From: Streptomyces sp. AP-93 | Lineage (GTDB): Bacteria > Actinomycetota > Actinomycetes > Streptomycetales > Streptomycetaceae | Assembly: GCF_022808175.1 (NCBI RefSeq) | Contig: NZ_JALGBX010000016.1 | Location: 1-64,000, forward strand | DNA length: 64,000 nt | Reading direction: 5' to 3' | Shown: positions 44,169-53,150 of the stretch, piece by piece | How the letters are laid out: each line of letters begins with the position of its first letter | Position numbering within the stretch: the first letter of the stretch is position 1 | Translations under genes and position numbers: made by a program | The notes under the pieces: generated by a model | Told to the model about the DNA's origin: nothing | Databases searched by the model: none | The model's input: the letters and a program-made list of their open reading frames with translations, nothing else

Positions 44169-44366
44169 TCAGGCCGCGGCACGGTCCGTGCCGGAGGCGT
44201 CGGGGTGCTGTATCAGGCACTGCTCGAACCACTCGGCCGGCACGAGGTAGGCGAGGGTCTTGCCCTTGCGGGTGATCGCAGCCGGCTCACCGGCGATCCT
44301 GGTGCGGTCGAGGATCTCCCCCATCTGCTTGCGGAGATCGATCGTCGAGTACGTCTTCGGCTCCAT
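44169..44366 (-). CDS. Phd/YefM-type antitoxin
   Basis: A 65-residue protein with a classic Phd start: TYSTIDLRKQMGEILDRTRI followed by AGEPAAITRKGKTLAYLVPA. The N-terminal half binds DNA, and the C-terminal tail (EWFEQCLIQHPDASG) should wrap the toxin. GGAGGA precedes the ATG. A palindrome at 44382-44396 overlaps the likely -10 (TATGAT), as expected for autoregulation. It is the first gene of the antitoxin, DUF6247, toxin operon. Confidence 0.85.
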   Translation of the reverse strand: MEPKTYSTIDLRKQMGEILDRTRIAGEPAAITRKGKTLAYLVPAEWFEQCLIQHPDASGTDRAAA

Positions 44367-44381
44367 TCCTCCAGCCTACTC

Positions 44382-44396
44382 CAACTATCATAGTTG
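44382..44396 (-). promoter_or_regulatory. Palindromic operator overlapping the TA operon -10
   Basis: CAACTAT-C-ATAGTTG is a perfect palindrome with 7-base arms centred on 44389, 16 bases upstream of the antitoxin ATG. On the minus strand it contains TATGAT, a good -10 hexamer. Antitoxin bound here would block the promoter. The site is A/T-rich against a GC-rich background. Confidence 0.65.
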
Positions 44397-45125
44397 TGAT
44401 ACACCGGCACCGCGTACCGGACCATCACGCCACCGGTCGTAGTCGATCCCGCCTGCCCGAGCGACGTCGCCGCGTGCATCCGCGTGTACGCGTGGCGATT
44501 CAACCTTGAGGGCCCCCTCAGGCTGGAGGTTGGGGCGGCCCGGTGGTTCTGCTGCCCCAGAGCGCTCTGGGCACCTGGCACCGGGCCTCACCCACGCACG
44601 CCACATCGGCGCGGGCTGGCAACGACCCTAGCCGCGCCGCGGGCCAGCACCCGCCCGGCTCAGGCAACACGGGTTATGTGACTGGTCCTGACACCTCACG
44701 CTGACACCGCCGCTCGCGGTGAACCCGTCCCCCGACGGTAGACCGGGCAGAGGCGGAGCATGTCAGGTGCCAGGACCCGGGCCCACCCCGGGACAGACCC
44801 GGGGGAACGATGATTCATCCCGGGGCGGTGTGGATCCCGCCCCTTCAACGACCCAGTACGCCACCGGTTCCGGGCCGCCGGATGGAACTTCGCCGTCTCG
44901 CGGCGCGCAGGATCAGCCCATGGACACCGCCGCCTCAAGTCCGACGACGAGCCCGGCTGGGTAACCCCTGATCAGTGACGATCCGTCGATACCCGCGCGC
45001 GGGCCCTCGGGCGTACCGCCGCTCATCTCCTCGTAGTCGGGGCCAGCACCGACAACGCCCCCGCGCTGATCGACCCGCGCCCCCTCACCCCCTTGCTGGC
45101 GGTCGCTCCTGCCGGGTTCTACCGA
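44397..45125. other. Non-coding interval
   Basis: About 730 bases upstream of the TA operon and downstream of the secreted-peptide gene. It contains short GC-rich palindromic patches, such as around 44506-44522 and 44770-44815, but no supported gene. Confidence 0.45.
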
Positions 45126-45407
45126 CTAGTAGCGGCTGTCCCACTTGGCGATGGGAGCCGGGCGGGTGACCTCATCCTTGGCGTGGTTGTTCTGCCATAT
45201 CCGCAAGACGTCCCTGTAGAGGTCTCCGCCACTGCCACCCTTGAAGAGGCCGGATCCCTCGCCGTCGGTGGAGTCGGTGGTCACGATGGTGGCGGAGTGG
45301 AGTGCCGCCGGGGCGGCGCACGCTGTGGAGGACACCGAAACGGCTCCTGCGGCCAGGGCGGTCGAGGCGGTCAGCACGGCGAGACGTCGGATGCGGTTGC
45401 GGATCAT
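45126..45407 (-). CDS. Small secreted peptide, copy A
   Basis: A 93-residue protein from the ATG at 45407, with AAGGAG upstream. Residues 1-32 form a signal peptide (RNRIRRLAVLTASTALAAGA, then VSVSSTACAAPAA). The mature part is about 60 residues, Gly/Asp/Ser-rich, with LFKGGSGGDLYRDVLRIWQN and the end APIAKWDSRY. No cysteines occur in the mature part. It is unknown to me. A divergent, frameshifted relative (copy B) lies at 45812-46044 and shares the signal peptide, the W-D-x-R-Y ending and the upstream region. Confidence 0.7.
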   Translation of the reverse strand: MIRNRIRRLAVLTASTALAAGAVSVSSTACAAPAALHSATIVTTDSTDGEGSGLFKGGSGGDLYRDVLRIWQNNHAKDEVTRPAPIAKWDSRY

Positions 45408-45811
45408 GGCGGATCTCCTTGGGAGGGGTCGCGTGGCTCGATCGGGACGGGCCCATTTCTGGCTGGGCAGGGTCTCCATTGAGCCCGGCGCGGCCCGACC
45501 GCGACATGCCGCTTGATGTCGGGGCTTGACACCCGCACACCTGTGGTGGCGACGGGCCCCGCAAACGACCGACCGCCCCGGCAGAGTGCGCTGTGGGCTT
45601 CCAGGCGGGGCCGCGTGGGGCCGGATCCTTCCCGCCAGGGCCCGCTCGCCCCGTTGGGAGAGGCTCCGACTGATGTTGCGCCATGCGGGCGGTCGTGTTG
45701 TCAAGCCCCGAGATGCAGGGGCATGACGCGCACGAGGTGGTCGGGCCCAATGGATACGCGGGCCCTGGCTCACCAGAACCGGCCCCTCCCCCTTCCGTAA
45801 GGAGCCCCCTC
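45408..45811. repeat. Inverted duplication between two secreted-peptide genes
   Basis: Reading outward from the centre (about 45610), both sides carry TGTCAAGCCCCGA (one copy ending near 45531 on the minus strand, one starting near 45698 on the plus strand), then GGCATG, CGGGC..CAATGGA and AAGGAG before each start codon. The two promoter regions are thus homologous and in opposite orientation, so the gene was duplicated head to head together with its leader. Confidence 0.55.
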
Positions 45812-46044
45812 ATGTCCCGCACCCGGCGCCTGGTCCTGCTCACCGCTTCCACCGCTCTGGCCGCAGGAGCCCTCTCCATGTCGTCGAGCGCAATCGCCGC
45901 CCCGCGACGCCCCGCCCGGCCAACTTCACGACGCAGGACCGCGGCCACGGCGGCGAGGCCCTCCTCACCGAGAACCCCTTCGGGGCCAGGAAGATGTGGG
46001 ACAGCTCCCAGGGACACCTTGTCCACTGGGACAAGCGCTACTGA
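45812..46044 (+). pseudogene. Small secreted peptide, copy B (frameshifted)
   Basis: ATG at 45812 with AAGGAG before it gives a signal peptide nearly identical to copy A (RLVLLTASTALAAGALSMSS). At about 45905-45925 the reading frame must change to recover NFTTQDRGHGGEALLTENPF, KMWDSSQGHLVHWDKRY and the TGA at 46042. Uncorrected, the frame continues into meaningless Arg/Ser-rich sequence. It may be a real frameshift or a sequencing error. Confidence 0.6.
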
Positions 46045-46076
46045 CAGCACCCACCTCAGCCGGGGTCGTTGTCCTG

Positions 46077-46540
46077 ATGACGATCTCCCGTGTTCCTGAA
46101 GCAGTAGGCGACCTGGCCAAGCTCCTGGCCGCCGGCGCCCGCCTCGAAGACGTGCCCGGAGTCACTCACCGCGGCGAGGACATCGGACGCTGGCTCACCA
46201 CCCAGCGGCGCGACTTCGTCCGACTGGACGACGAGCAGCAGGCCCGGCTCGGGGTACTGGGCGTGAAGGCTGCCGTACGCCCCCGCAGGACCGCGACGAA
46301 GACGCCCGCGACGTTCCACGTCCCGGCGGGACGCAGTCGCCTTCCAGACGGGCGTGCAGGCATCGCGCAGTACCGGGATCGGGAGGGCGGCAGGATGCCG
46401 GGGCTCGGCCACGTCGAACTGCTCCCCGACGGCGGTTAGCACCAGACCGGGGTGTGGATCGCCAACCAGAAACAGCGCGCGACCGGCTCCACCCTGCCCA
46501 GCTCGCAGCCCTCGCCGACCTCGGCATCGACTGGGCATAG
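46077..46540 (+). pseudogene. Fragment of a helicase-associated-domain protein
   Basis: The frame reads LAKLLAAGARLEDVPGVTHR, GEDIGRWLTTQRRDFVRLDD and GHVELLPDGG, then a stop, HQTGVWIANQKQR, and finally, in another frame, DRLHPAQLAALADLGIDWA ending at TAG (46538-46540). These are the repeated W-containing helicase-associated modules of large Streptomyces DEAD-type helicases. At least one nonsense change and one frameshift are present, and the helicase domain itself is missing. Confidence 0.65.
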
Positions 46541-46712
46541 CCGGTCATCCTGGAGGGCAATGACTTTGGCGGCCGTTGCCCTCCAGCAACAGCCGCCAAG
46601 GCAGCCAAGGCATGCTCGACCAACCTCCACGGCTGACGCCCCCGCGGCGTGCCCAGATCCGGACGATGCTCTTCCGGCGCCTCGGGCCGTACGGGTGAGC
46701 GTCAGCGGAGGG

Positions 46713-47966
46713 TCACGCCTTGTCGGGGTACTGGTCGTAGTGGTCGGTCTCGCCCTTGAAGGTGAGCGGGACACCGACCCGGCTGTTGTCGGCACGGACG
46801 ACCTGAATGGTGCTGGACCCTACCCACATAGCGGCGGCTGTGCCCGGCACTGCGACCAATTCCTTCGACACGGTCCGTGACTCGATCTCCTTGAGTCCGG
46901 TCGAGGAGCCGAAGCCCAGCGACAGGCTGTACGTGGTGGACAGCTCGGCACTGGCGAAGCCGGTGCTGACGCCTGCCGTCGCCGTGACGGAGATACCCGT
47001 CGACACCTCGAACGTGGAGATCTGTTCCTTCTCGATCCCGATGGTCACCGACTCCGTCACCTTCTGTGTGACCTCGGTGTTGTTGTTCAGGTGGCGCACC
47101 AGCGACCAGGCGGCCTTGCGCTGCAGCTTGTAGAACGGGGAGTTGGCCAGCTTCCAGGTGGTGGGCTTCTCGCTGTCGTTGATCGCGGTGAACGGCACCC
47201 ACACCGCGTTGGCGGCGATCTCCGGGGTCCGGGGCGCCGGGACGGTCCGGTCGGCGAGCTCCGGGAACTGGCTCAGCGCGGGCGTCTCGATGGGCATCGG
47301 TAGACACAGCACGCGCATCTCCGGGAGGAACTGCGGCTGCTCGTAGGACTTGAACGCGGCGAACGTGTTCGCTGCGATCAGGGCACGGGTCAGGCCCTCG
47401 GTGTTGTCGACGTACGACGGCGGCACCACGTTGCGCCACACCGACAGGTCGTGCTTGCCCCCGGCGCCCTTGTCGCTGTAGACCCACTTCGTGTTGGAGA
47501 TGAACGTCAGGTCCTCGCGGACACATGCCACCGCGTCCAGCGCGGGCTTGTCGTACGAGTCCTTCGGGGTGACACACCCCATGGCCACGTAGCCGTCCGG
47601 GGCGACGGGCCGCCAGATACAGCCCTTGTACTTGGCACCGGTGCCGGCGTCGTCCCACACCTTCACGTAGTCCACCGGGTTGGCCAGCGCCGGCTTGCCC
47701 GTGGCCGAGGGCACCTCCGGGTTCTCCTTGACGACCAGCGCGACGACGTGCTCCTTGACCTTCTCGTTCGGCGTCGACGGATTCAGGTTCGCCGACCCCC
47801 ACGCCGGGATCACGACCGTACCCAACACCTTGAACCCGGCAGGGGCGACCGGCTGCCAGAAACTCACCCAGTGCTTGCCGCCGGAGTCCTCATCGTCCCA
47901 GCACCAGTCCATCTTGTCGGTGAACGCCAGAGTCAGTTCACCGAAAGCCATCGACTTCTCAGCCAT
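46713..47966 (-). CDS. Vps62-related protein, possible pore-forming C-terminal domain
   Basis: A 417-residue protein. The first half has three Vps62-type repeats: WVSFWQPVAPAGFKVLGTVV, CIWRPVAPDGYVAMGCVTPK and LSVWRNVVPPSYVDN. The second half (from residue 265) contains long alternating Thr/Ser/Val stretches, TQKVTESVTIGIEKEQISTF and VSTGISVTATAGVSTGFASA, of the kind that form the amphipathic hairpin of aerolysin-type pore formers. There is no signal peptide. The start at 47966 avoids 21 upstream residues without family match and has GGAAGG upstream. A role as a lytic or insecticidal-type toxin is inference. Confidence 0.7.
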   Translation of the reverse strand: MAEKSMAFGELTLAFTDKMDWCWDDEDSGGKHWVSFWQPVAPAGFKVLGTVVIPAWGSANLNPSTPNEKVKEHVVALVVKENPEVPSATGKPALANPVDYVKVWDDAGTGAKYKGCIWRPVAPDGYVAMGCVTPKDSYDKPALDAVACVREDLTFISNTKWVYSDKGAGGKHDLSVWRNVVPPSYVDNTEGLTRALIAANTFAAFKSYEQPQFLPEMRVLCLPMPIETPALSQFPELADRTVPAPRTPEIAANAVWVPFTAINDSEKPTTWKLANSPFYKLQRKAAWSLVRHLNNNTEVTQKVTESVTIGIEKEQISTFEVSTGISVTATAGVSTGFASAELSTTYSLSLGFGSSTGLKEIESRTVSKELVAVPGTAAAMWVGSSTIQVVRADNSRVGVPLTFKGETDHYDQYPDKA

Positions 47967-48454
47967 TGCCACGCCTTCCCTGTCCCCGCAACCGGGGAAT
48001 CTTCCCGCACGCACACGCCAACAGGGCAACCACGAAAAGTGACGCCCCGCTCACGAAACGTTACGGATCCGGAGAGCCCTCGACCCACGAACAACGGACA
48101 CAGGCCATAAATTGACTGGAGATCATCCAGCCGGTTTACCAACCGCCACGGCGGCAACCGGCCAGCTCATCCCCTCCTGTAGCGGTGAGGAGACCTTCCG
48201 CTTGGTCGGCACGGACACCAAGTACTGCCCCGACCAGGCTGGCGGTCCAGAAGGCCTAAGCTCTGATCACCAGGACTACCGGGGCACCCCGGCTCCCTCT
48301 TCTCACATGAGGCCTGCAGCGGTGACCACGGCCTGGACGATCGCGGCCGGCAGCGTCTCCCACGCCACACTTCCCTCACCCTCTCCAGAGCTTGGCGCAC
48401 CCTGCCCGGGACTCCGAAGCACCACCGCGAGCGGGCCGGTGACCCTGCGCCTCG
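47967..48454. other. Non-coding interval
   Basis: About 490 bases upstream of the Vps62-related gene. Read on both strands it has no supported gene. A short inverted repeat (TGGAGATCATCCAG) lies near 48116-48130. Confidence 0.45.
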
Positions 48455-48840
48455 TCACATGCGCCGGTACCGGTCCAGGAGTTCCTCGGCCTGGTCTCCG
48501 GTGACGCCCAGGTCGGTACCGAATTCGTCGGACTCCATCGACCACGCGGCGCCGACCGCGTGATGCCCGATGACCCGCGCGAGGATCTCCAGCCGGCCCG
48601 CCGCCGTCAAGGCCGCGGCGGGCGGCTCTCGATATGCCGGTCCCAGTCGTTCCGGCACTTGTAGAACGGCTGCCCGCTGTCGCCAGCCCAAAAGGAGCTC
48701 GTGTGCCCGTACGTCGAGTTCTCGTCGAAGTACACCGACCCCGGCACCGTCCCGACTTCCAGGAGCACGCCCACCCTGCCCTGGTGCGCCTCCAGGAAGG
48801 CGGTTCGTCGGCGCGCAGTTGATCTCACTACGGGGCCGGA
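48455..48840 (-). pseudogene. Unknown protein, probably frameshifted
   Basis: Two minus-strand frames look protein-like and adjoin. The first reads GRVGVLLEVGTVPGSVYFDE then FWAGDSGQPFYKCRNDWDRH; the second, from about 48640, reads LTAAGRLEILARVIGHHAVG and ESDEFGTDLGVTGDQAEELL, ending DRYRRM. Joining them needs a one-base correction. The family is unknown. Confidence 0.35.
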
Positions 48841-49016
48841 TGGTGCTTGTGGCTGGGGTCCAACCGGTAGTCGGGACAGTCGCGGTTCTGACATGGACCC
48901 GGGCCCCACACGGGAACGAATACCCCGAGGGTCTTGTGGCGGTGGGCTGCGGCCGGCACGGACTGCTCGCAGGTTGGACACACGTACGCTTCGGGCTTGC
49001 GTTTCATCTTGACCAT
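48828..49016 (-). CDS. Small zinc-ribbon-like protein
   Basis: A 62-residue basic protein with two metal-type pairs, VCPTCEQSV and GPCQNRDCPDY, spaced by about 25 residues, plus several histidines at the C terminus (HKHHPAP). This looks like a short zinc ribbon. Role unknown. It overlaps the end of the broken gene at 48455-48840. Confidence 0.5.
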   Translation of the reverse strand: MVKMKRKPEAYVCPTCEQSVPAAAHRHKTLGVFVPVWGPGPCQNRDCPDYRLDPSHKHHPAP

Positions 49017-49067
49017 TTCTTTACGATATGCCCGTATTGCCCTGCCGGGAAGTGGTCGGCTTCCTGA

Positions 49068-50171
49068 CTAATCCGAGCGCGGAGGGTCTTCACCGTCCTG
49101 ATCTCGTGAACCGGTGGGCGGCGTCTCCGGGTCATCCATCACAGGTGGTGCGTTACGCGCCTCGACCTGATCGGTGGCCTCGGAGGCGTCCCTCTGTTCG
49201 TCGGCGTGTTCCAGATCGCCTTTCGGGGCCGGCCTTCTGAGGCTGAGCACCACGGAGCCTGTCAGGACGAGGACGATGACCGCGAGGCTGATCGGTGAGG
49301 GGATTTCGGGGATGCTCGGGCTGATCAGCTTGTGGGATGCCTGGAGGATGAGTTTGACGCCGATGAAGGCGAGGATGATCGCCAGGCCCTTGTTCAGGTA
49401 GTGGAAGCGGTCCAGGAGGCCGGCGAGCATGAAGTAGAGGGCCCGCAGACCGAGGATGGCGAACGCGTTGCTGGTGTAGACGATGAACGCGTCATCGCTG
49501 ACCGCGAGGACGGCGGGGACACTGTCTACGGCGAAGATCAGGTCGGCAGCCTCGATCGCGGCGACCACCGCAAGGAGCGGGGTCGCCACCCGCTTGCCGG
49601 CTTCCCTGACGAAGAACTTCGCCCCGGCGTATTCGTCGCGCACCGGGATGATCTTGCGGAGCAGCCGCACGGCGAAGCTCTTACCCGGGTCGAAGCTGTC
49701 CTGCTCCTCCTTGAGGAGCTTGTACGTGCTGTAGAAGAGCACCGCCGCGAACGCGAACAGCACGGCGGTGAAGCGGCTGACGACGGCCACGCCGAGGGAG
49801 AGGAAGATGCCGCGGAAGACGAGGGCGCCGATGACGCCGAAGAACAGCACGCGGTGCTGGTAGGCCCTGGGTACCTTGAAGTAGGCGAAGATCACGGCGA
49901 AGACGAAGAGGTTGTCGACCGACAGGCTCTTCTCCAGCAGCCAGGCCGTCGTGTACTCGGTGCCGGCGGTCGTGCCGAGGACGAGAAAGACGACCCCGCC
50001 GAAGATCAGGGCCAGGCTCACCCACAGACCGCTCCAGGCGGCGGCCTCTTTGAAACCGATGACGTGCGCGGTGCGGTGGGACAGCAAGTCGACCGCCAGC
50101 GACACCACCACCGTCGCGGCGAACGCCCCCCACAGCCAGAGCGGGACCTCAAGCACACCGAACACCCTCAC
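49068..50171 (-). CDS. TerC-family integral membrane protein
   Basis: About 367 residues from the GTG at 50171 (the first residues with family match; starts at 50165 or 50156 are also possible, and the long upstream frame has none). Eight or so helices carry TerC marks: EYTTAWLLEKSLSVDNLFVF, AYFKVPRAYQHRVLFFGVIG, AAIEAADLIFAVDSVPAVLA with the conserved acidic residues in the membrane, and SNAFAILGLRALYFMLAGLL. TerC proteins are linked to tellurite resistance and Mn2+ export at the membrane. The C-terminal 60 residues are acidic and disordered. Confidence 0.9.
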   Translation of the reverse strand: MRVFGVLEVPLWLWGAFAATVVVSLAVDLLSHRTAHVIGFKEAAAWSGLWVSLALIFGGVVFLVLGTTAGTEYTTAWLLEKSLSVDNLFVFAVIFAYFKVPRAYQHRVLFFGVIGALVFRGIFLSLGVAVVSRFTAVLFAFAAVLFYSTYKLLKEEQDSFDPGKSFAVRLLRKIIPVRDEYAGAKFFVREAGKRVATPLLAVVAAIEAADLIFAVDSVPAVLAVSDDAFIVYTSNAFAILGLRALYFMLAGLLDRFHYLNKGLAIILAFIGVKLILQASHKLISPSIPEIPSPISLAVIVLVLTGSVVLSLRRPAPKGDLEHADEQRDASEATDQVEARNAPPVMDDPETPPTGSRDQDGEDPPRSD

Positions 50172-50368
50172 CTCGGCCCGCGCGAAATGCGCAGGCCCTT
50201 TATCGCAGTGTGCGGCTATTTGCTCGATGGAGCACGCGGAGCGGTCGTGGTACCCGTTTCCGTGCAGCGTGTGTCCGCCCCGGCCCGCAGGGTCAGGGCG
50301 GACATCAGCATGATGAGGGTGAGTTAGCGGTTCCTCAGGGAGACACACGATGGCAGGAAGTCACCACT

Positions 50369-50638
50369 TCACCTTGCTGCCGGGGCCACTAGCGGCGGCC
50401 AGTTGTAGGCGAAGAAGGCGATCCCGTCCGCGTCCAAACAGCGGGCGAAGGCAGTCAGACCGTGCAGGCCGCAGACATCCATGAACGTCAGGTGCCGCAG
50501 ATCGCAAGCCACCACCTCAACACCCTCGAGGCAAGCCTGCACCTCGTCGAAGACGGCGCTGGTCTCCACGTCGAGCTCACCGGTCGGGGTGAGGTGCACG
50601 GTCGGCCCGTACCGCCTCATCATCATCTGGAAGTCCAT
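50369..50638 (-). CDS. STAS-domain protein (anti-anti-sigma type)
   Basis: An 89-residue protein: VHLTPTGELDVETSAVFDEV, CLEGVEVVACDLRHLTFMDV and CGLHGLTAFARCLDADG. The phospho-acceptor region of SpoIIAA/RsbV (DxSxxDSSG) is LTFMDVCGL here, with Cys in place of the usual Ser, so regulation by phosphorylation is doubtful. GGTGAG lies before the ATG. A partner RsbW-type ATPase is present at 5954, but a link is speculative. Confidence 0.75.
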   Translation of the reverse strand: MDFQMMMRRYGPTVHLTPTGELDVETSAVFDEVQACLEGVEVVACDLRHLTFMDVCGLHGLTAFARCLDADGIAFFAYNWPPLVAPAAR

Positions 50639-50796
50639 GCGACTCACCTCGCCGCGATCGGCCCGGCTCACGCCGCGCCCCCAGACCCGGGCGCAGATGA
50701 CCTGAACCGATAGCCCCCCGCCCAGGAATCCTTGGCAGCCCGCCCAGGGGCAATCGTGGCCGGACGGGCTCCGGCACAGCGGGAGACGTGAGCCGG

Positions 50797-51245
50797 TCAG
50801 ACGCTGCCGCGCCAGGATCCGGTCGCGGTGCCGCGGTCTTCGATGAAGTGCTTGAACCGCTTCAGGTCGCCCTTGATCTGGCGGTCGACGAAGCCGAGCT
50901 TGTCGCCGATGTTCTCCGCCATCCCCTCCGGGTCGAAGTCCATCATCAGCGTCACCTCCGTGTGGGCCGGGTCGATCGGCCGGAACGTGACCAGCCCCGA
51001 CTGCTCGGCCTCCCCGCCCACCGTCACCCACGCGACCTTCTGGTCGGGGACCTGCTCCGTAATCTCCGCGTCGAACTCCCGCTCCCCCCGGCGACCTTCG
51101 TCACCCAGTGCGAGAGCGTGTCCGTGCGCTGCTCGATCCGCTCCACACCATCCATGAACTGCGGGAACGACTCGAACTGCGTCCACTGGTTGTAGGCCGT
51201 CGTCACCGGCACATCAACCTCGATCGATTCCTTCACCTGCGACAT
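50797..51245 (-). pseudogene. SRPBCC (cyclase/dehydrase) protein with a homopolymer frameshift
   Basis: The start (ATG at 51245) gives VKESIEVDVPVTTAYNQWTQ, FESFPQFMDGVERIEQRTDT. At a run of G (about 51085-51092) the frame must shift to recover EREFDAEITEQVPDQKVAWV, GLVTFRPIDPAHTEVTLMMD and KLGFVDRQIKGDLKRFKHFI. The complete protein would be about 148 residues, normal for a single-domain START-like protein. Because the shift is in a homopolymer, sequencing error is quite possible and the gene may be intact. Confidence 0.75.
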
Positions 51246-51448
51246 CGAGAAGTCCTTCCACCTCGGAAAGCCGTCGGCAGTCGCCGGCCAGGAGTAGCCC
51301 TTCCCGCCCGGCCACGCCTGCCCACCGCACCACAGCCACACCACCCGACCGGGGACAGCCGCACAGGCGTGTCCCCGGCAACCGGCCCCACCCACTCTCA
51401 GGTAGGAACACCGCACGCCCGATCACCCCACTGCCCAGGCGCGTCAGG

Positions 51449-51628
51449 TCAGTGCCCGGCTTCTTCCGGGCGGTCGTCCTCGGGCCGCAAGCCGAGCATG
51501 TCCAGCAGAACGTTGAGGTCCGCGGTACCGACAGCCCTGGAGGCGACCGCGCGGCGGGCGGCAGCCCGGTCCACGGCCCCCGACCGGGGCAGGAACGCCG
51601 ACTCATCACAACCGAATGGATCCTTCAT
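51449..51628 (-). CDS. Small conserved-looking hypothetical protein
   Basis: A 59-residue protein from the ATG at 51628 (KDPFGCDESAFLPRSGAVDR), ending in a predicted helix DLNVLLDMLGLRPEDDRPEE. It sits between the SRPBCC and E-set genes on the same strand. No family is recognised. Confidence 0.4.
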   Translation of the reverse strand: MKDPFGCDESAFLPRSGAVDRAAARRAVASRAVGTADLNVLLDMLGLRPEDDRPEEAGH

Positions 51629-51787
51629 TCCACCGATGCCACCACGACCCCGGCGCATCCGCAGCCCCCACTAGTCCAACCACGAACACAGCAGGACGCC
51701 GGGCGGTGCCCGACCGCGTCGTCCCACTTGGTGCGCGCACCGCGGTCCCCTCGCATTTCTCCTGTGGCGAAAGAGGCAGTGCCGAGA

Positions 51788-52063
51788 TCAGGTGTGCAGG
51801 CGGCTGTTGGAACCGTCCTGGTCGCCGGCGGTGTCGTCGTTGAACCAGTAGTCACCGGCGGCCAGATACCGGAAGGAGTGGACGCCCTTACTGGGCAGCT
51901 CGACCGTGACCGCGCGCTTGCCGTCCTTGCGGGTCTTGAGGGTGTGGACACCGGGCTGCCAGCCGTTGAAGTCGCCCACCACGCTGACCGGGCCGGGCGG
52001 AGTGTCCGCGGGGAGGACGAAGGTGACCTTGGTGTGGTCCTTCTTCAGAATGCGCTCCAGCAT
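51788..52063 (-). CDS. Isoamylase N-terminal (E-set / CBM48) domain protein
   Basis: A 91-residue single-domain protein: KVTFVLPADTPPGPVSVVGD followed by FNGWQPGVHTLKTRKDGKRA and VHSFRYLAAGDYWFNDD. This is the early-set domain found at the N terminus of glycogen-branching enzymes and in AMPK-beta, here on its own. Stand-alone forms occur widely in Streptomyces and may bind glycogen or act as small chaperone-like partners. The start at 52063 matches the domain; an upstream start adds 16 unrelated residues. Confidence 0.85.
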   Translation of the reverse strand: MLERILKKDHTKVTFVLPADTPPGPVSVVGDFNGWQPGVHTLKTRKDGKRAVTVELPSKGVHSFRYLAAGDYWFNDDTAGDQDGSNSRLHT

Positions 52064-52272
52064 GAAACGGGGGCTCCTGACCATTGCAGCAGGTGTGACA
52101 GGGGCGCCCATCGTCAGTCCTGGACGCGCCGGGCCGCGCTCCGGCGCCCGGACACTTCCCGGACATCACCCGCCCACCAACCAAAGTGACGCAAATGATG
52201 CATCTTGTCACTCTGTGTGTCAGCTTGGTGCGGAGAGAACTTCAGCCACGCGTCACTGAGGGAGTCACCGTC

Positions 52273-52479
52273 ATGGGCGGTAAGCAAGACAAGCACCAGC
52301 AGCAGCCGGGCAAGGGCCGTGAGGAGCAAGACTCCGTGGAACGCACCGGCCAGGATCCCGTCCACCCCGGATCCGGGGAGCGCGCCTGGGGCAAGAGCCC
52401 GGAGGAGATGAAGCGCCGCCGCGAGGGTGACACGGCGCGCGAGCGCGCCGGCGACGAGATGCGCGACGAAGAACTCTGA
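52273..52479 (+). CDS. Small highly charged hydrophilic protein
   Basis: 68 residues, almost all polar: KQDKHQQQPGKGREEQDSVE, then RRREGDTARERAGDEMRDEE. Composition is that of a disordered, stress-type (hydrophilin-like) protein. The ATG at 52273 is the likely start, and a strong hairpin terminator follows 30 bases after the stop. No family name. Confidence 0.5.
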   Translation: MGGKQDKHQQQPGKGREEQDSVERTGQDPVHPGSGERAWGKSPEEMKRRREGDTARERAGDEMRDEEL

Positions 52480-52508
52480 CCACAGTCAGAGCCGTCACGC
52501 CCACGCAC

Positions 52509-52550
52509 ACAGGACCCGGCCAGGCCCGACAGTCACCGGCCGGGTCCTGT
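52509..52550 (+). terminator. Hairpin terminator
   Basis: A perfect 13-bp stem, ACAGGACCCGGCC at 52509-52521 and its complement at 52538-52550, with a 16-base loop, 30 bases after the small hydrophilic gene. It could also end the minus-strand remnant that follows. Confidence 0.65.
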
Positions 52551-53150
52551 CATGCGCCCCGGCACCACGGGTGTGGGCACCCCCGTGCCGGCGCCTCGCT
52601 GGACCGGCACCGAGTTGCCACTGCGGCGAACACCATGTCGGCGCGGACACTGCCCCGCTGCGGCGCAGCGAAAGATCCGGTCACCGGCAAGGACACCTCC
52701 GTCGACCAGGCCGCGATCGGCCCCAACCCCGCCGGACGCACCACAGGCTCCACGGCCGGTGCGGGCACGGTGCTCTTGCGGACCACGGGCGCGGTCGCCT
52801 CCGGCGGGGGCTGCAGGAGCGCGGCCAGGGTGTCGGTCATCTTCCCCGTGTGCTTCGCACCCGAGGCAGCCGCCGCCTTCGCCACACCCCCCATCTCCCG
52901 CACGGAACGGCCCAGGACGACCGCGGCCGCCTCCAGCCCCGACGGCGTCAACGACCACAGCTTCTCCGTGATCCGCCGGCCATCAGCCTCCAACCGCGAC
53001 GTCCACCTCGCCGATGTCCGGGCTCTCCAGGCGGAGCCGTTCGGCGGCCTGCTGCGCAAGCGCCTGGACGTGGACGCCCGTCGGCCGGGCCGGGGGCGGA
53101 CGAGCGGATGCCGCCGGAGCCGCTGGGGCAGGTCAGGTCGGCACATCACT
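52550..53150 (-). pseudogene. Remnant of a plasmid replication-relaxation protein
   Basis: The minus strand reads RLEADGRRITEKLWSLTPSG, LEAAAVVLGRSVREMGGVAK, then GLGPIAAWSTEVSLPVTGSF and AAPQRGSVRADMVF. This is the winged-helix and linker part of the replication-relaxation family found on Streptomyces plasmids and integrative elements. Upstream the matching residues (VHVQALAQQAAERLRLESPD) are in another frame, and the nuclease-like C terminus is missing. It points to an old integrated plasmid. Confidence 0.6.

Noticed and set aside
50172..50348. Possible yybP-ykoY (Mn2+) riboswitch before the TerC gene
   Set aside because: TerC genes can have this leader, but I could not find the conserved loop sequences in the minus-strand leader.
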